In this document: piece after piece, positions 1 to 7,861 of the stretch
How positions within the stretch are numbered: position 1 is the stretch's first letter
How the letters are laid out: each line of letters begins with the position of its first letter
Position numbers and translations under genes: made by a program
DNA from: Exilibacterium sp.
GTDB lineage: Bacteria > Pseudomonadota > Gammaproteobacteria > Pseudomonadales > Cellvibrionaceae
DNA length: 64,000 nt
Direction: 5' to 3'
NCBI GenBank assembly: GCA_028280195.1
Contig: JANQMH010000084.1
Coordinates: forward strand, 1-64,000
Notes under the pieces: generated by a model
Told to the model about the DNA's origin: nothing
Seen by the model: the letters and a program-made list of their open reading frames with translations, nothing else
The model's database searches: none

Positions 1-477
1 CAGACCAACCTGCTGGCCCTCAACGCCGCCATCGAGGCGGCCCGCGCCGGCGAGCAGGGGCGCGGCTTTGCCGTCGTCGCCGACGAGGTGCGGGCACTGG
101 CGCAGCGCACCCAGGAATCCACCGAGGAAATTCAGCAGATCATCGAAACCGTGCAGAACGGCGCCTCCGCCGCGGCGCTGGCGATGCGCGACGGCCAGGA
201 GCAGACCCAGTCGACAGTGGAACTGGCCAGCCAGGCCGGCGATTCCATCCGCGCCATTACCGAAGCGGTCAGCAGCATCCGCGATATGAACACCCAGATC
301 GCCACCGCGGCCGAGCAGCAGAGCTGCGCGGCCAATGAGGTCAGCGCCAACGTTGCCAATATGGCGGGCCTGGCCCGGGAAGCGCACAGCAGCGCGCAGC
401 TGTCGACAGAAATCGCCAACAGCCTCGATCGCACATCCGAGAACTTATCCGGTCTGGTCACCCGTTTCAAAGTGTGA
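1..477 (+). CDS. Methyl-accepting chemotaxis protein, C-terminal part (5' cut by window)
   Basis: Frame 1 is open from the first base and encodes 158 residues of the cytoplasmic signalling domain of a chemoreceptor. The first residues are the highly conserved hairpin tip that contacts CheA and CheW ([16 protein letters not shown], then [15 protein letters not shown]). The rest is heptad-patterned coiled coil with Ala, Gln and Glu typical of the adaptation helix, ending in SGLVTRFKV and a TGA stop. The sensor domain, membrane segments and HAMP lie outside the window, so the ligand is unknown. No che genes are adjacent. Family assignment is secure. Confidence 0.95.
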   Translation, partial: QTNLLALNAAIEAARAGEQGRGFAVVADEVRALAQRTQESTEEIQQIIETVQNGASAAALAMRDGQEQTQSTVELASQAGDSIRAITEAVSSIRDMNTQIATAAEQQSCAANEVSANVANMAGLAREAHSSAQLSTEIANSLDRTSENLSGLVTRFKV

Positions 478-1086
478 AGCCGGCATCGAGCGCTAATGTC
501 GCATAAACGACCGACCGGCAGTAGGTGTGATCGGGATCGGGGTCCAGTGCCAATGGATCGGCCCACCTCTCCGAAAGGCTTTTAGCAACCCGCCGTAAAG
601 CCCAGCAAGCGGGCCCGGCCCGAAATCACAGATTTCGGTCGTTCCGCGGGGCGAAGCATTGCTTCACTTTTTCCCGCTCCACTCCCGGGGACTTCTCGCC
701 AGCATCCTGCTACCGAGAATATCCAAGATAGAACTGCGGTGGTAGGCCTTAAGCCGGCTTGTGGGGGTTCAGGTTCGAGACTCTCGACAGCAGGGATGCT
801 GGCGAGAAGCCTACACGGACGTATCCACGGCGTGTCTCGAACCTGAACCCCCACAAGCCGGCTTAAGGCCGAATCAATTGGCACCGTCCTGCTTAAGTAG
901 TGCCAATAAACTCCACCCCCACAAAGCAACCACCAACCAGACCCGCACCGCGATCAAATATACCCCGCTCGCAACACATGTCCATATGCTGCACTTACTT
1001 CACCACCGGGTCGTGACGCAGCCCCAACTGCACGATAGCCTACCCTGCAATGGGCCAAGCAACAGCAAAGACTCCGGGGTGGGCAT
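478..1086. other. 609-bp intergenic region rich in hairpins, no gene seen
   Basis: No convincing reading frame is present; the ORFs that cross it are low-complexity and run through the inverted repeats. It holds the large inverted repeat at 745-870, a second interleaved pair (692-707 with 794-809, 16 bp) and smaller dyads such as CGAAATC...GATTTCG near 622-640 and GAAGCATTGCTTC near 652. The packing of several hairpins suggests a dispersed intergenic repeat element rather than a simple terminator, but copy number cannot be judged here. Confidence 0.6.
745..870. repeat. Perfect 37-bp inverted repeat with 52-nt loop
   Basis: Bases 745-781 are the exact reverse complement of 834-870, starting GGCCTTAAGCCGGCTTG on the left arm. 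The loop contains one arm of a further 16-bp inverted repeat whose partner (692-707) lies outside the large hairpin. No T-run follows either arm, so it is not a standard intrinsic terminator. It could be a non-autonomous element, or an element read in both directions. Confidence 0.85.
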
Positions 1087-1818
1087 ATGTCACGCAGCAG
1101 TATTCTAAAGTCAAAAAAAGGCAGGCTGCTCGCCTGTTACCTGCCGCTCGGAGATCCGCAAATGCTGCCCGGCCAGGCCCGCATTTACGCAGACTGCGGT
1201 GTCGACATCCTCGAAGTCGGCATTCCCAGCCCCGACCCGTTTATGGATGGCGAACTGGTCAAGAACTCCATGTTGCGAAGCATTGGCAACGGCACCGACG
1301 AGGCCGGTATTGCAAATTACTTTGCCGATCTCCGCGAGTGCTGTCCATCGCAATACATTGCCGCAATGGGATACGGCAGTATCGCGGCCCTGGTCTGCAA
1401 TGACGTAAACGGCTGTCCGGTAGACGGCATCATCCAAGTGGGCTGCAAACACACTGCCGCGGCGACAGCCTATGACAAAATCGCTTTCGTTCCGTACCGC
1501 ATGGACAGCGATGATATCGAGCGGGCGAAAAACGCCGGCGGCTATGTGTTTCTGCAGGCCAACGACGGCAAGACAGGCACCCGGGATTACTTCTCGCCGC
1601 GCAATGCAGAGCATCTCGCAACACTGCGTGAAGCGGGCATTGCCATTCCGGTATTGCTGGGATTTGGCCTGTCCACGCCCGACCAGGTAGCGGCGGCGAT
1701 TGCCCTGGGTGCCGACGGCGTGATTATCGGGTCCGCCTGCCTGCAGGCCGCGCACCGGGGAGAAGCGGCATTGCGCCAATTTCTGCTGGATATCAGGAAA
1801 GTACTGGATGCGCACTGA
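1087..1818 (+). CDS. Orphan tryptophan synthase alpha-chain-like protein
   Basis: The 243-residue product has the TrpA TIM-barrel pattern. PLGDP (20-24) matches the first strand. DILEVGIPSPDPFMDG (40-55) carries the two catalytic acids, E43 and D54, spaced as in E. coli TrpA (E49 and D60). GFGLSTPDQVAAAIALGADG near 200 followed by GSA matches the phosphate-binding strands. TrpA cleaves indole-3-glycerol phosphate to indole and glyceraldehyde 3-phosphate and normally works with TrpB. Here there is no trpB, trpC or trpF nearby, the protein is about 25 residues short, and the loop usually reading GVTG is TGTRDYF. It may act alone as an indole-glycerol lyase or on another substrate. The ATG follows a GGGGTGGG stretch. 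Confidence 0.8.
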   Translation: MSRSSILKSKKGRLLACYLPLGDPQMLPGQARIYADCGVDILEVGIPSPDPFMDGELVKNSMLRSIGNGTDEAGIANYFADLRECCPSQYIAAMGYGSIAALVCNDVNGCPVDGIIQVGCKHTAAATAYDKIAFVPYRMDSDDIERAKNAGGYVFLQANDGKTGTRDYFSPRNAEHLATLREAGIAIPVLLGFGLSTPDQVAAAIALGADGVIIGSACLQAAHRGEAALRQFLLDIRKVLDAH

Positions 1819-1830
1819 GCAGCTGCCAGT

Positions 1831-2574
1831 CTACTCCCGCAACTCCTGCAACAGTCGCTCGTTCACCTCCCGCCACTGCGGCAGACTGGTCATACTGTCG
1901 GCCCTCAACTGCCTGCCCCGCGACCTCGCCAGCCACAGGCTCTCGCCGTTAAAACTGTAAATCGGCAATAAATCAGTGCGCTGCGAGGCAGGCAGAATGG
2001 TCTTATTGATATTGTCGAGGATCAGCGGCTCGGCACCGGGGGTCGGATAATAGGCCAGCACCATATGCGCCTGATCGTATTCCAGCGCCTTGACATAGGT
2101 AATGCGCAGCTTGTCGTTATCGACCCCGGTATCCTTGAGAGTGAAGTATTTGCCGATGGAAAAATCCTCACAGTCGCCACCGTTGGTGACCAGGGTTTCC
2201 ACCGGAGTGGCCCAGTAGTCTTCCCGCCCCCAGTGATCGATATCGCTGACCCATTCCACCTGGTTAAAAAAGTCGTTGGCCCTGGCCATCTTCGCGCCCT
2301 CCGGCAGTGCCGGCGCGGCCTTGGTCGCTATCATCAGCGCCTGCCAGCTGGCCACCCGCTCGCGCGCCTGCGCGCCGTATTCCTTTTCGATACGCGCCAG
2401 CAGGCGTTCGCTCAGACCCAGATACTGGGCAAAGGCATAGTGTGCAGAATTGCCGAGCAACAGCAGGAAAACCACCGCCTCGAAATAGCGTATACCTTTC
2501 AACTCGACTCTGATCCCCCGATGCGGCGCAATCCGCCCGTCAGCAATCCTATATGCAGGATAGCAGTGACTCAA
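1831..2574 (-). CDS. lapG: LapG-like periplasmic cysteine protease (transglutaminase-like, BTLCP)
   Basis: The product matches bacterial transglutaminase-like cysteine proteinases. A hydrophobic export segment (about residues 28-49 in the longest frame) is followed by the Cys-His-Asp triad: C135 in NGGDCEDFSIGKYFTL, H170 in AHMVLAYYP and D187 in LILDNI. In Pseudomonas, LapG clips the N-terminus of a giant adhesin (LapA) when the c-di-GMP sensor LapD releases it, so biofilms disperse. No lapD or adhesin gene is in the window. The longest frame begins with TTG at 2574; a TTG at 2502 (before LKGIRYFE) is an equally plausible start, so the first 24 residues are uncertain. It is tail-to-tail with the trpA-like gene. 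Confidence 0.85.
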   Translation of the reverse strand: MSHCYPAYRIADGRIAPHRGIRVELKGIRYFEAVVFLLLLGNSAHYAFAQYLGLSERLLARIEKEYGAQARERVASWQALMIATKAAPALPEGAKMARANDFFNQVEWVSDIDHWGREDYWATPVETLVTNGGDCEDFSIGKYFTLKDTGVDNDKLRITYVKALEYDQAHMVLAYYPTPGAEPLILDNINKTILPASQRTDLLPIYSFNGESLWLARSRGRQLRADSMTSLPQWREVNERLLQELRE

Positions 2575-2722
2575 GCGAAAACATCTGTTCAGCGCAGCGG
2601 CGCCGGGGTGGTTCGCGGCATTATTTTGGTTATATCGATAGCGCCAAATAGTCGATTACAGCCCGGCCTGCGGCGCCTATACTTTTGATCGATCAGGACT
2701 ACAGTGCAGCGATAACACTATG

Positions 2723-2899
2723 TTACGGCCAGTCAATACTCATCGACAGCACCTCCACCCCACTGCTGAAAAGCGCGCCGGCGACAAGGCTGTTAAACCC
2801 TTGCAAAGCGGCGCCCCGGAGGCGCGGCGGTTCCCCCCGCAGCGCTCCCCTGCCCCGCAACCTGTCTACGATTTCGTCGGCATTGCCGGCTAGCGGCAC
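2723..2899 (-). CDS. Possible 58-aa ORF overlapping the DUF1330 stop codon
   Basis: A GTG at 2899 overlaps the TAG stop of the upstream DUF1330 gene (TAGTG) and opens a 58-residue frame ending in GVEVLSMSIDWP and TAA. Its middle contains FNSLVAGALFSSG, a short hydrophobic stretch. No family is recognised and no separate ribosome-binding site is seen. It could be a translationally coupled small protein or a decayed gene end. The rest of 2575-2898 shows nothing else. Confidence 0.2.
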   Translation of the reverse strand: MPLAGNADEIVDRLRGRGALRGEPPRLRGAALQGFNSLVAGALFSSGVEVLSMSIDWP

Positions 2900-3573
2900 T
2901 AGCCCGCTAGGCCGGCAAAGAAATGCACGCTAAATTCGCCGGCGCCGCGGCGCTGTGGAATAGCGGTATTCTGGTAGCGGTCGCTGTCCCAGAAGCGGTG
3001 GCCGGCGCGGTAATCCGGCCAGCGTGAGATGGCGAAAATCCGATAGGGCCAGTTGCCGTGCAGCGTATCGACACCGCCGTCGAGATCGAAGGCGACATAA
3101 TAGGCGTCGAGCGCCTTGATCATCGGCAGAATGATATCCCGGTAAGCGTCCATACGCGCCTGATCAAAGGCATTTCCCTGAATGATCATATACGCGCGGG
3201 GACCGCCGCCGGCGGGCGGCGTCACCGAGGCGATGGAAGGAATGGCGGGTGCCTCGGGCAGGCCGACATAAGGCAGCCCCGGCACATCCAGCACCCGCAG
3301 CCCGGCCAGGTTTTCAACTGCGGCAAATGCCCGCCGCTGCGCTTCACTGCACCACAGCTCGGTGAGCCGATGCCGCTCGCCGAACTGGATCAGGCAACAG
3401 GCGGCAGCGGGTGTACCGGCCTCGAGACACTCCACCGCCGCAGCCGGCGCCGCGCCCAGCACCCGCCCGCCGGCATCCGCCGCCAGCGCCGCCAGCTGCT
3501 CGACATAGGTATCCGCTGCGGCACTCTGCGGCGCCTCGACATAGAGAAATCTCGGGCAGTCACTCGCGTTCAT
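2899..3573 (-). CDS. Double DUF1330 domain protein
   Basis: This 224-residue protein contains two ferredoxin-like alpha+beta barrel repeats of the DUF1330 type. The C-terminal copy is clear (about 127-222): RAYMIIQGNAFDQARMDAYR, then LHGNWPYRIFAISRWPDY and a WDSDRYQ segment, matching the family's GxWP and W.DSPEYQ motifs. The N-terminal half (about 8-105) has the same layout with weaker motifs. DUF1330 belongs to the dimeric alpha-beta barrel superfamily, and its role is unknown. The ATG is preceded by GGGAGGCGGAA, so the start is well supported. The neighbouring iclR gene is on the same strand but read separately. Confidence 0.7.
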   Translation of the reverse strand: MNASDCPRFLYVEAPQSAAADTYVEQLAALAADAGGRVLGAAPAAAVECLEAGTPAAACCLIQFGERHRLTELWCSEAQRRAFAAVENLAGLRVLDVPGLPYVGLPEAPAIPSIASVTPPAGGGPRAYMIIQGNAFDQARMDAYRDIILPMIKALDAYYVAFDLDGGVDTLHGNWPYRIFAISRWPDYRAGHRFWDSDRYQNTAIPQRRGAGEFSVHFFAGLAG

Positions 3574-3671
3574 TTCCGCCTCCCGTCACACTGACAACTT
3601 CGATCCCGCAAGCCTACTGCCAAGCCGTAAAAAGTGTCAACTTATTCACAAACTAGATCCTATATTTCACA

Positions 3672-3725
3672 TTTGCGAAATTAACGTATTTTGCAAAATC
3701 AATGTATTTTACAAAATCAATGTAT
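3672..3725. repeat. 18-bp tandem repeat, three copies, overlapping the iclR stop
   Basis: Three consecutive 18-mers (TTTGCAAAATCAATGTAT and two variants) fill 3672-3725. The last copy includes the stop codon of the iclR gene. The junction of the first two copies makes the perfect palindrome ATTTTGCAAAAT (3687-3698), and the next junction makes a near-copy. Directly before it, ATTTC-N8-GAAAT (3664-3681) resembles a dyad beside the iclR start codon. Confidence 0.85.
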
Positions 3726-4466
3726 GTCGCGTTGCGATTCCACAGCCCGCTGCATGGCGTAAATGATCTGTCTTTCCATGCGCCGAATGCGCGAAGCCAG
3801 CCCGCCGATGCCCAGCACCAGGCTCTGCTCGCCCAGTTCCGAGGGCAACAGCATGCCGATCGCGCCGGTATCGGGAAACACGCGGTCGTAGGCCACCGCA
3901 TAGCCGCGCTGGCGGGCCTCATTGATCTCCAGCATCTCGTCGTTGAGGTTGAACGCCAGCGCGGTACTGTCGGGCTCGCGCTTGGCGCGCATCAGCAGGC
4001 GCTCGATCTGTTCGTCATCGAAGCTGGCCAGCAGCGCGGTGCCGACCGCCGAGCCGAACAGCGGGCAGACGTAGCCCTCGGTCATATTCAGCGAGATCGG
4101 ATGGGTGCCGGGCATGACCTTGATAAACTGCATATACAAGTCGTTCTGCACCGACAGCGTTACGGTTTCCTCGGTCCGCCGGGCCAGATCGCCCAGCATG
4201 CCCACCAGTGACTCGGTCAGCACGTGCTCTGGAATCCAGTCGCCCAGGCGCGTCAGCCGCAGCGAGGGAAAATAACAGCGGCTGCGGGTATCGAATGACA
4301 GATAACCGAGGCTCACCAGGCTCTTCAGCAGGGCATTGGCGCTGGAATTGGGATAATCCAGATTGAGGCAGATCTCGGTTGCCTTGAGGGGCCGCCGCAG
4401 GCGCTGGAACAGTTCCAGCACGTCCAGAACCCGGCCGACTGACTTCACCACGGAGTGCATTGTCAT
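3717..4466 (-). CDS. IclR-family transcriptional regulator
   Basis: The 249-residue product has the IclR layout. The N-terminal winged helix-turn-helix (about 5-65) includes VKSVGRVLDVLELFQ and SSANALLKSLVSLGYL. The C-terminal effector domain (about 80-245) includes GSAVGTALLASFDDEQIERLL and QRGYAVAYDRVFPDTGAIGMLL. IclR proteins sense small organic acids and usually control an adjacent or divergent catabolic operon. It is divergent from operon A (TBDR at 4752), which it probably regulates. A dyad touching its own start codon may be autoregulatory. The start MTMHSVVKSV is family-typical; a second ATG lies two codons later. Confidence 0.92.
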   Translation of the reverse strand: MTMHSVVKSVGRVLDVLELFQRLRRPLKATEICLNLDYPNSSANALLKSLVSLGYLSFDTRSRCYFPSLRLTRLGDWIPEHVLTESLVGMLGDLARRTEETVTLSVQNDLYMQFIKVMPGTHPISLNMTEGYVCPLFGSAVGTALLASFDDEQIERLLMRAKREPDSTALAFNLNDEMLEINEARQRGYAVAYDRVFPDTGAIGMLLPSELGEQSLVLGIGGLASRIRRMERQIIYAMQRAVESQRDIH

Positions 4467-4485
4467 ATTTCCACATACATGAAAT
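4467..4485. promoter_or_regulatory. Candidate IclR operator (ATTTC-N9-GAAAT dyad)
   Basis: ATTTC at 4467-4471 and GAAAT at 4481-4485 form a dyad immediately upstream of the iclR ATG. A similar dyad with an 8-bp spacer lies past the gene's 3' end (3664-3681). The position suggests autorepression. The protein link is inferred. Confidence 0.3.
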
Positions 4486-4623
4486 TAATAGCTTTATATA
4501 CGAAAAATCTTGACGATGTCAACGCCCGCCTCATAGACTCGAAACCACTGTCCACTTGCGATATGTGATTAAGGCACCCGGCGACCCGTTGATAGCGGCG
4601 GCGGGCCCCGGCAGATAACAGCC

Positions 4624-4722
4624 GTTTTGGAGACAATGTTTCGGAGACTGGTGTTTCGAATACAACGTCTCGAATACAACGTTTCAAATACAACGCTTCA
4701 AAGACAGCGTTTCGAGCATAAA
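4624..4722. repeat. 14-bp tandem repeat, seven imperfect copies, in the TBDR promoter region
   Basis: Consecutive 14-mers start at 4624, 4638, 4653, 4667, 4681, 4695 and 4709, with one extra T after the second. The best copies read GTTTCGAATACAAC, GTCTCGAATACAAC and GTTTCAAATACAAC. The array ends 29 bp before the TBDR start codon, so it lies in the 5' leader or promoter. It could be an array of operators for the divergent IclR protein or a replication-slippage product. Confidence 0.85.
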
Positions 4723-4751
4723 AACATCAATAACGAGAATGAGGTTACGCC

Positions 4752-6986
4752 ATGAAAACGCCTCGCACCCAGCACAGAAAACACAGCTCCCGGCCCGGAT
4801 GCACCGCGCTGCTCTGCCCCGCCCTGTTGAGCGCCGCCATCGGCGCCGCGCCGGCGGCGGCGCAGGAAGGCGAGCTGATGCTGGAGGAGATCATCATTAC
4901 CGCCGAGCGCCGCCAGGCATCCCTGCAGGACACCGCCATCTCCGTCAGCGCCTTCAGCGGGGAAGACCTGGCCCGGGCCGGTATCGAAACCAGTGAACAC
5001 CTGGCCGGCATCACACCGGGGCTGCAGATTCAGCGCGATGTTATCGGCAAAGTGGTAATCCGCGGCGTCGGCGCCGAGAACTTTACCGTGGCCGGCGATC
5101 CGGGCGTGGCCATATCCGCCGACGGTGTCTACCTGGCGCGCTCGTCGGTATCGATTTTCGATCTGTTCGATCTCGAGCGGGTCGAAGTCCTGCGCGGCCC
5201 CCAGGGTACGCTCTACGGTCGCAACGCCACCGGTGGAGCCATCAACTTCATTGCCAACAAACCCACCGATGAATTGCAGGTCGCCGTCAGCGGCGATGTC
5301 GGCGACTTCAATAAACGCCGGCTGGAAGCCGCGCTCAGCGGCCCGCTGGTCGAGGGCCGCCTGCTCGGGCGTATCGCCGGGCTGATTCACGATCGCGACG
5401 GCTATACGGAAAATATCTTTCCCGGTGTCGGCCGCGGCCTAGACGAACTCGACAACAAGGACCTGCGGGCCGGGCGCCTGCTGCTGACCTGGCTGCCGAG
5501 CGATGACCTCAGTATCGAATTCAAGGCCGATGTCTACCGCGACGACAGCAACCCGGTGCCCTATAAATACACCGACGACCCGCTGATCTTTCAGGGCGGC
5601 ATCCCCTTCGCCAACCCGCTGGCAGCGCGCGAGCGGGTGGTGTCCCAGGGCTATGAGTTCGAGGTACCGGGCCTGGACATCCGCATCGACGAAGCCGGCC
5701 GCTGGGATCAGGACGGCGTGCAGGCGACGCTGAACTGGCAGCTGCCCAACGGCGCCAATTTCAAATCCATTACCGCCTCGCGCGAGGCCGACTTCGAGTG
5801 GCTCAATGACGGCGACGGCCTGCAAGCCTATCTGGTCAACTACTTTCAGGTGGATACCAGTGAACAGTTCAGCCAGGAGTTGCAGCTCTCCTCCAGCGGC
5901 GCCGGCCCGATCAACTGGATTGTCGGCCTCTACTATCTCACCGAGGACTCCGACAGTTTTATCGGCATTCCGCTGCCGCTCGGTGCCGACCTGCCGCTGG
6001 CGGTGCTGATCAACGGCGAGAGCGAAACCGAGGCGGTTGCGGTATTCGGTGAAATCAAATACGAGCTGACAGAGCGCCTGTTGCTGAACCTCGGCCTGCG
6101 TTTCAGCCAGGAAGAAAAACAGGTGTTCTATGTCGACGACCGCTCCTCGCTCGGCGGCAGCGCGGTGACGGTAGACGACGACAACGACTGGGACGCGGCC
6201 ACGCCCAAGATCGGCCTGGAGTATTTTCCACGCGAAGGCCTGATGTTTTACGGCAGTGTCACCCAGGGCTTCAAAAGCGGCGGCTACAACCTGCTGGCGG
6301 TGCAGCCGAGCTATGACGAGGAAGAGGTAACCAGCTTTGAAGTGGGCATGAAGGGCCGTTTCTTCGACGAACGTATGCAGCTCAATACGTCACTGTTCTA
6401 CTACGACTACAGCGATATGCAGGTGGGCAAAGTGCAGGAACTTTCCGCCACCATTCAAAACGCCGCCGAGTCCACCATCTACGGCGCCGAGGTGGAAATG
6501 CTGGCACTGCTGAGCCAACAGCTGCAGCTGAGCGCCGGCATCTCCCTGCTGCAGACCGAGTACGACGATTTCGAAACCCAGGACCCGGCCCCGCCCGGCG
6601 ATATCGTCAACCTGGAAGGCAACGAGCTGCCGCGGGCCCCGGCGTTTACCGCCGCGCTGGCGGCCACCTACACCCGGCCGCTGGCCGGCGGCGGCACGCT
6701 GGAGCTATGGGGTAACTGGCAATACACCGGCGAGCAGTTCTTTACGCCGTTCAACCGGCCCAGTGTCAGCCAGGACGCCTACGACGTGATCAACGCCAAA
6801 ATCACCTACCGCAGCCCGTCGCAGCGCTGGGCGCTGACCCTCTACGGCGACAACCTGGGCGACGAGGAATACTTCACCAATGCCCTGGAATCCGGTGTGC
6901 CGCTACCCGGCATCGATCCGGTAGTACCGCAGTTCTTCCTCGGCGCACCGAGAATGTGGGGCCTGCGAATCAACTATCAGATCTAG
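4752..6986 (+). CDS. TonB-dependent outer-membrane receptor (first gene of operon A)
   Basis: This 744-residue receptor has a signal peptide (cleavage near AAAQE, about 38), a TonB box (LEEIIITAERR, about 44-54), a plug domain (about 60-170, with RVEVLRGPQGTLYGRNATGG) and a 22-strand-type barrel with the usual FKSGGYN and NLGDEEYF motifs near the end. It closes with LRINYQI rather than the common terminal Phe. It takes up a substrate across the outer membrane using TonB energy. Followed by hydrolase and CoA-ligase genes, the cargo is more likely a carbon source than iron. The ATG is preceded by GAGGTTACGCC. A 14-bp repeat array lies just upstream. Confidence 0.95.
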   Translation: MKTPRTQHRKHSSRPGCTALLCPALLSAAIGAAPAAAQEGELMLEEIIITAERRQASLQDTAISVSAFSGEDLARAGIETSEHLAGITPGLQIQRDVIGKVVIRGVGAENFTVAGDPGVAISADGVYLARSSVSIFDLFDLERVEVLRGPQGTLYGRNATGGAINFIANKPTDELQVAVSGDVGDFNKRRLEAALSGPLVEGRLLGRIAGLIHDRDGYTENIFPGVGRGLDELDNKDLRAGRLLLTWLPSDDLSIEFKADVYRDDSNPVPYKYTDDPLIFQGGIPFANPLAARERVVSQGYEFEVPGLDIRIDEAGRWDQDGVQATLNWQLPNGANFKSITASREADFEWLNDGDGLQAYLVNYFQVDTSEQFSQELQLSSSGAGPINWIVGLYYLTEDSDSFIGIPLPLGADLPLAVLINGESETEAVAVFGEIKYELTERLLLNLGLRFSQEEKQVFYVDDRSSLGGSAVTVDDDNDWDAATPKIGLEYFPREGLMFYGSVTQGFKSGGYNLLAVQPSYDEEEVTSFEVGMKGRFFDERMQLNTSLFYYDYSDMQVGKVQELSATIQNAAESTIYGAEVEMLALLSQQLQLSAGISLLQTEYDDFETQDPAPPGDIVNLEGNELPRAPAFTAALAATYTRPLAGGGTLELWGNWQYTGEQFFTPFNRPSVSQDAYDVINAKITYRSPSQRWALTLYGDNLGDEEYFTNALESGVPLPGIDPVVPQFFLGAPRMWGLRINYQI

Positions 6987-7024
6987 TCACTAATCACTAG
7001 TCTCTAGTAACTAGTGACTAGCGA
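6983..7024. repeat. 7-bp tandem repeat, six degenerate copies (CTAGTNN)
   Basis: CTAGTCA, CTAATCA, CTAGTCT, CTAGTAA, CTAGTGA and CTAGCGA run without interruption. The array begins inside the TBDR stop codon (TAG 6984-6986) and ends just before the ribosome-binding site of the alpha/beta hydrolase gene. It shares period and consensus with the array at 17084. Confidence 0.85.
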
Positions 7025-7042
7025 CTGAACTTGGAGGGCGAT

Positions 7043-7861
7043 ATGTATTTTACGACGGGTGACGGGACGCCGCTGTACTATGTGGATCGGGGTGAGGGGC
7101 GGCCGCTGGTGCTGCTGCAGGCGCTGATGTTCAATGCCGATTATTTCTGGCAGCGCAATATTGCCGAGCTGGCACAAGCGTTTCGTGTTATCGCGCCGGA
7201 TCACCGCGGCCACGGCCTGTCGGGCAAACCCAACAGCGGCTACAGCATTGCGCAGCTCGCCGATGATCTCGGCGCCTTGCTCGAACACCTCGACCTGCGC
7301 GATGCGGTGCTGGTGGGCTTTTCCCTCGGCGGCTTTGTCAGCCTGCGCTATCTGCAGCAGCACGCAGCCGGGCGTGTCGGCGCCCTGGTACTTATGGAGA
7401 TGACGCCGCGGCTGCCGTCGGCACCCGGCTGGGAGCACCCCACTTTCGGCGATTTTCCCCTCGAGGCGGCGCAGGGTTATGCCGCCGCACTGCGCGCTGA
7501 TCGCTCGATTTATCGCGACTTTTTCAATGCCGCATTTCTGCAGCCGCCACAGGGCCGGGAGCTGGAAGAGATGCTGGCCCAGACCTTTCTCACCCCCACC
7601 GATGCGGCCGCCGCACTGATGGACGATATGGTGGCCCAGGACTGGCGGGCAGAGCTGGCAAACATCGCTGTGCCCACGGCCCTGTTCTACTGCCACCCCA
7701 ACAACAATATCCTGCCGACGCCGCTGGGGCAGTGGCTGCAGCGGCAGATTCCCGGGTCGACCCTGGTTTTGTTCAACCACAGCAGTCACTGCCCGTTCTG
7801 GGAGGAGGCCGCAATGTTCAACCGGGCGCTGACCGGGTTTGCCAGCGGCGGGCCGGCATGA
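7043..7861 (+). CDS. Alpha/beta hydrolase
   Basis: The 272-residue protein has the alpha/beta hydrolase fold of small-molecule esterases and lactonases. The oxyanion-side region is LLQALMFNADYF, DHRGHGLSGKP spans about 53-63, the nucleophile elbow GFSLGG has S94, and the catalytic His is probably in HSSHCPFWEE (H249). There is no signal peptide, so it acts in the cytoplasm, probably opening an ester or ring-cleavage product. The start is taken at the ATG at 7043 because GGAGGG lies six bases before it; an in-frame TTG at 7031 is less likely. Its stop overlaps the next start (ATGA). Second gene of operon A. Confidence 0.88.
   Translation: MYFTTGDGTPLYYVDRGEGRPLVLLQALMFNADYFWQRNIAELAQAFRVIAPDHRGHGLSGKPNSGYSIAQLADDLGALLEHLDLRDAVLVGFSLGGFVSLRYLQQHAAGRVGALVLMEMTPRLPSAPGWEHPTFGDFPLEAAQGYAAALRADRSIYRDFFNAAFLQPPQGRELEEMLAQTFLTPTDAAAALMDDMVAQDWRAELANIAVPTALFYCHPNNNILPTPLGQWLQRQIPGSTLVLFNHSSHCPFWEEAAMFNRALTGFASGGPA

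Noticed and set aside
582..1108. Two overlapping frames (582-929 minus and 761-1108 plus)
   Set aside because: They run through the arms of the large inverted repeat, which gives the same peptide fragments in both; repeat-derived, not genes.
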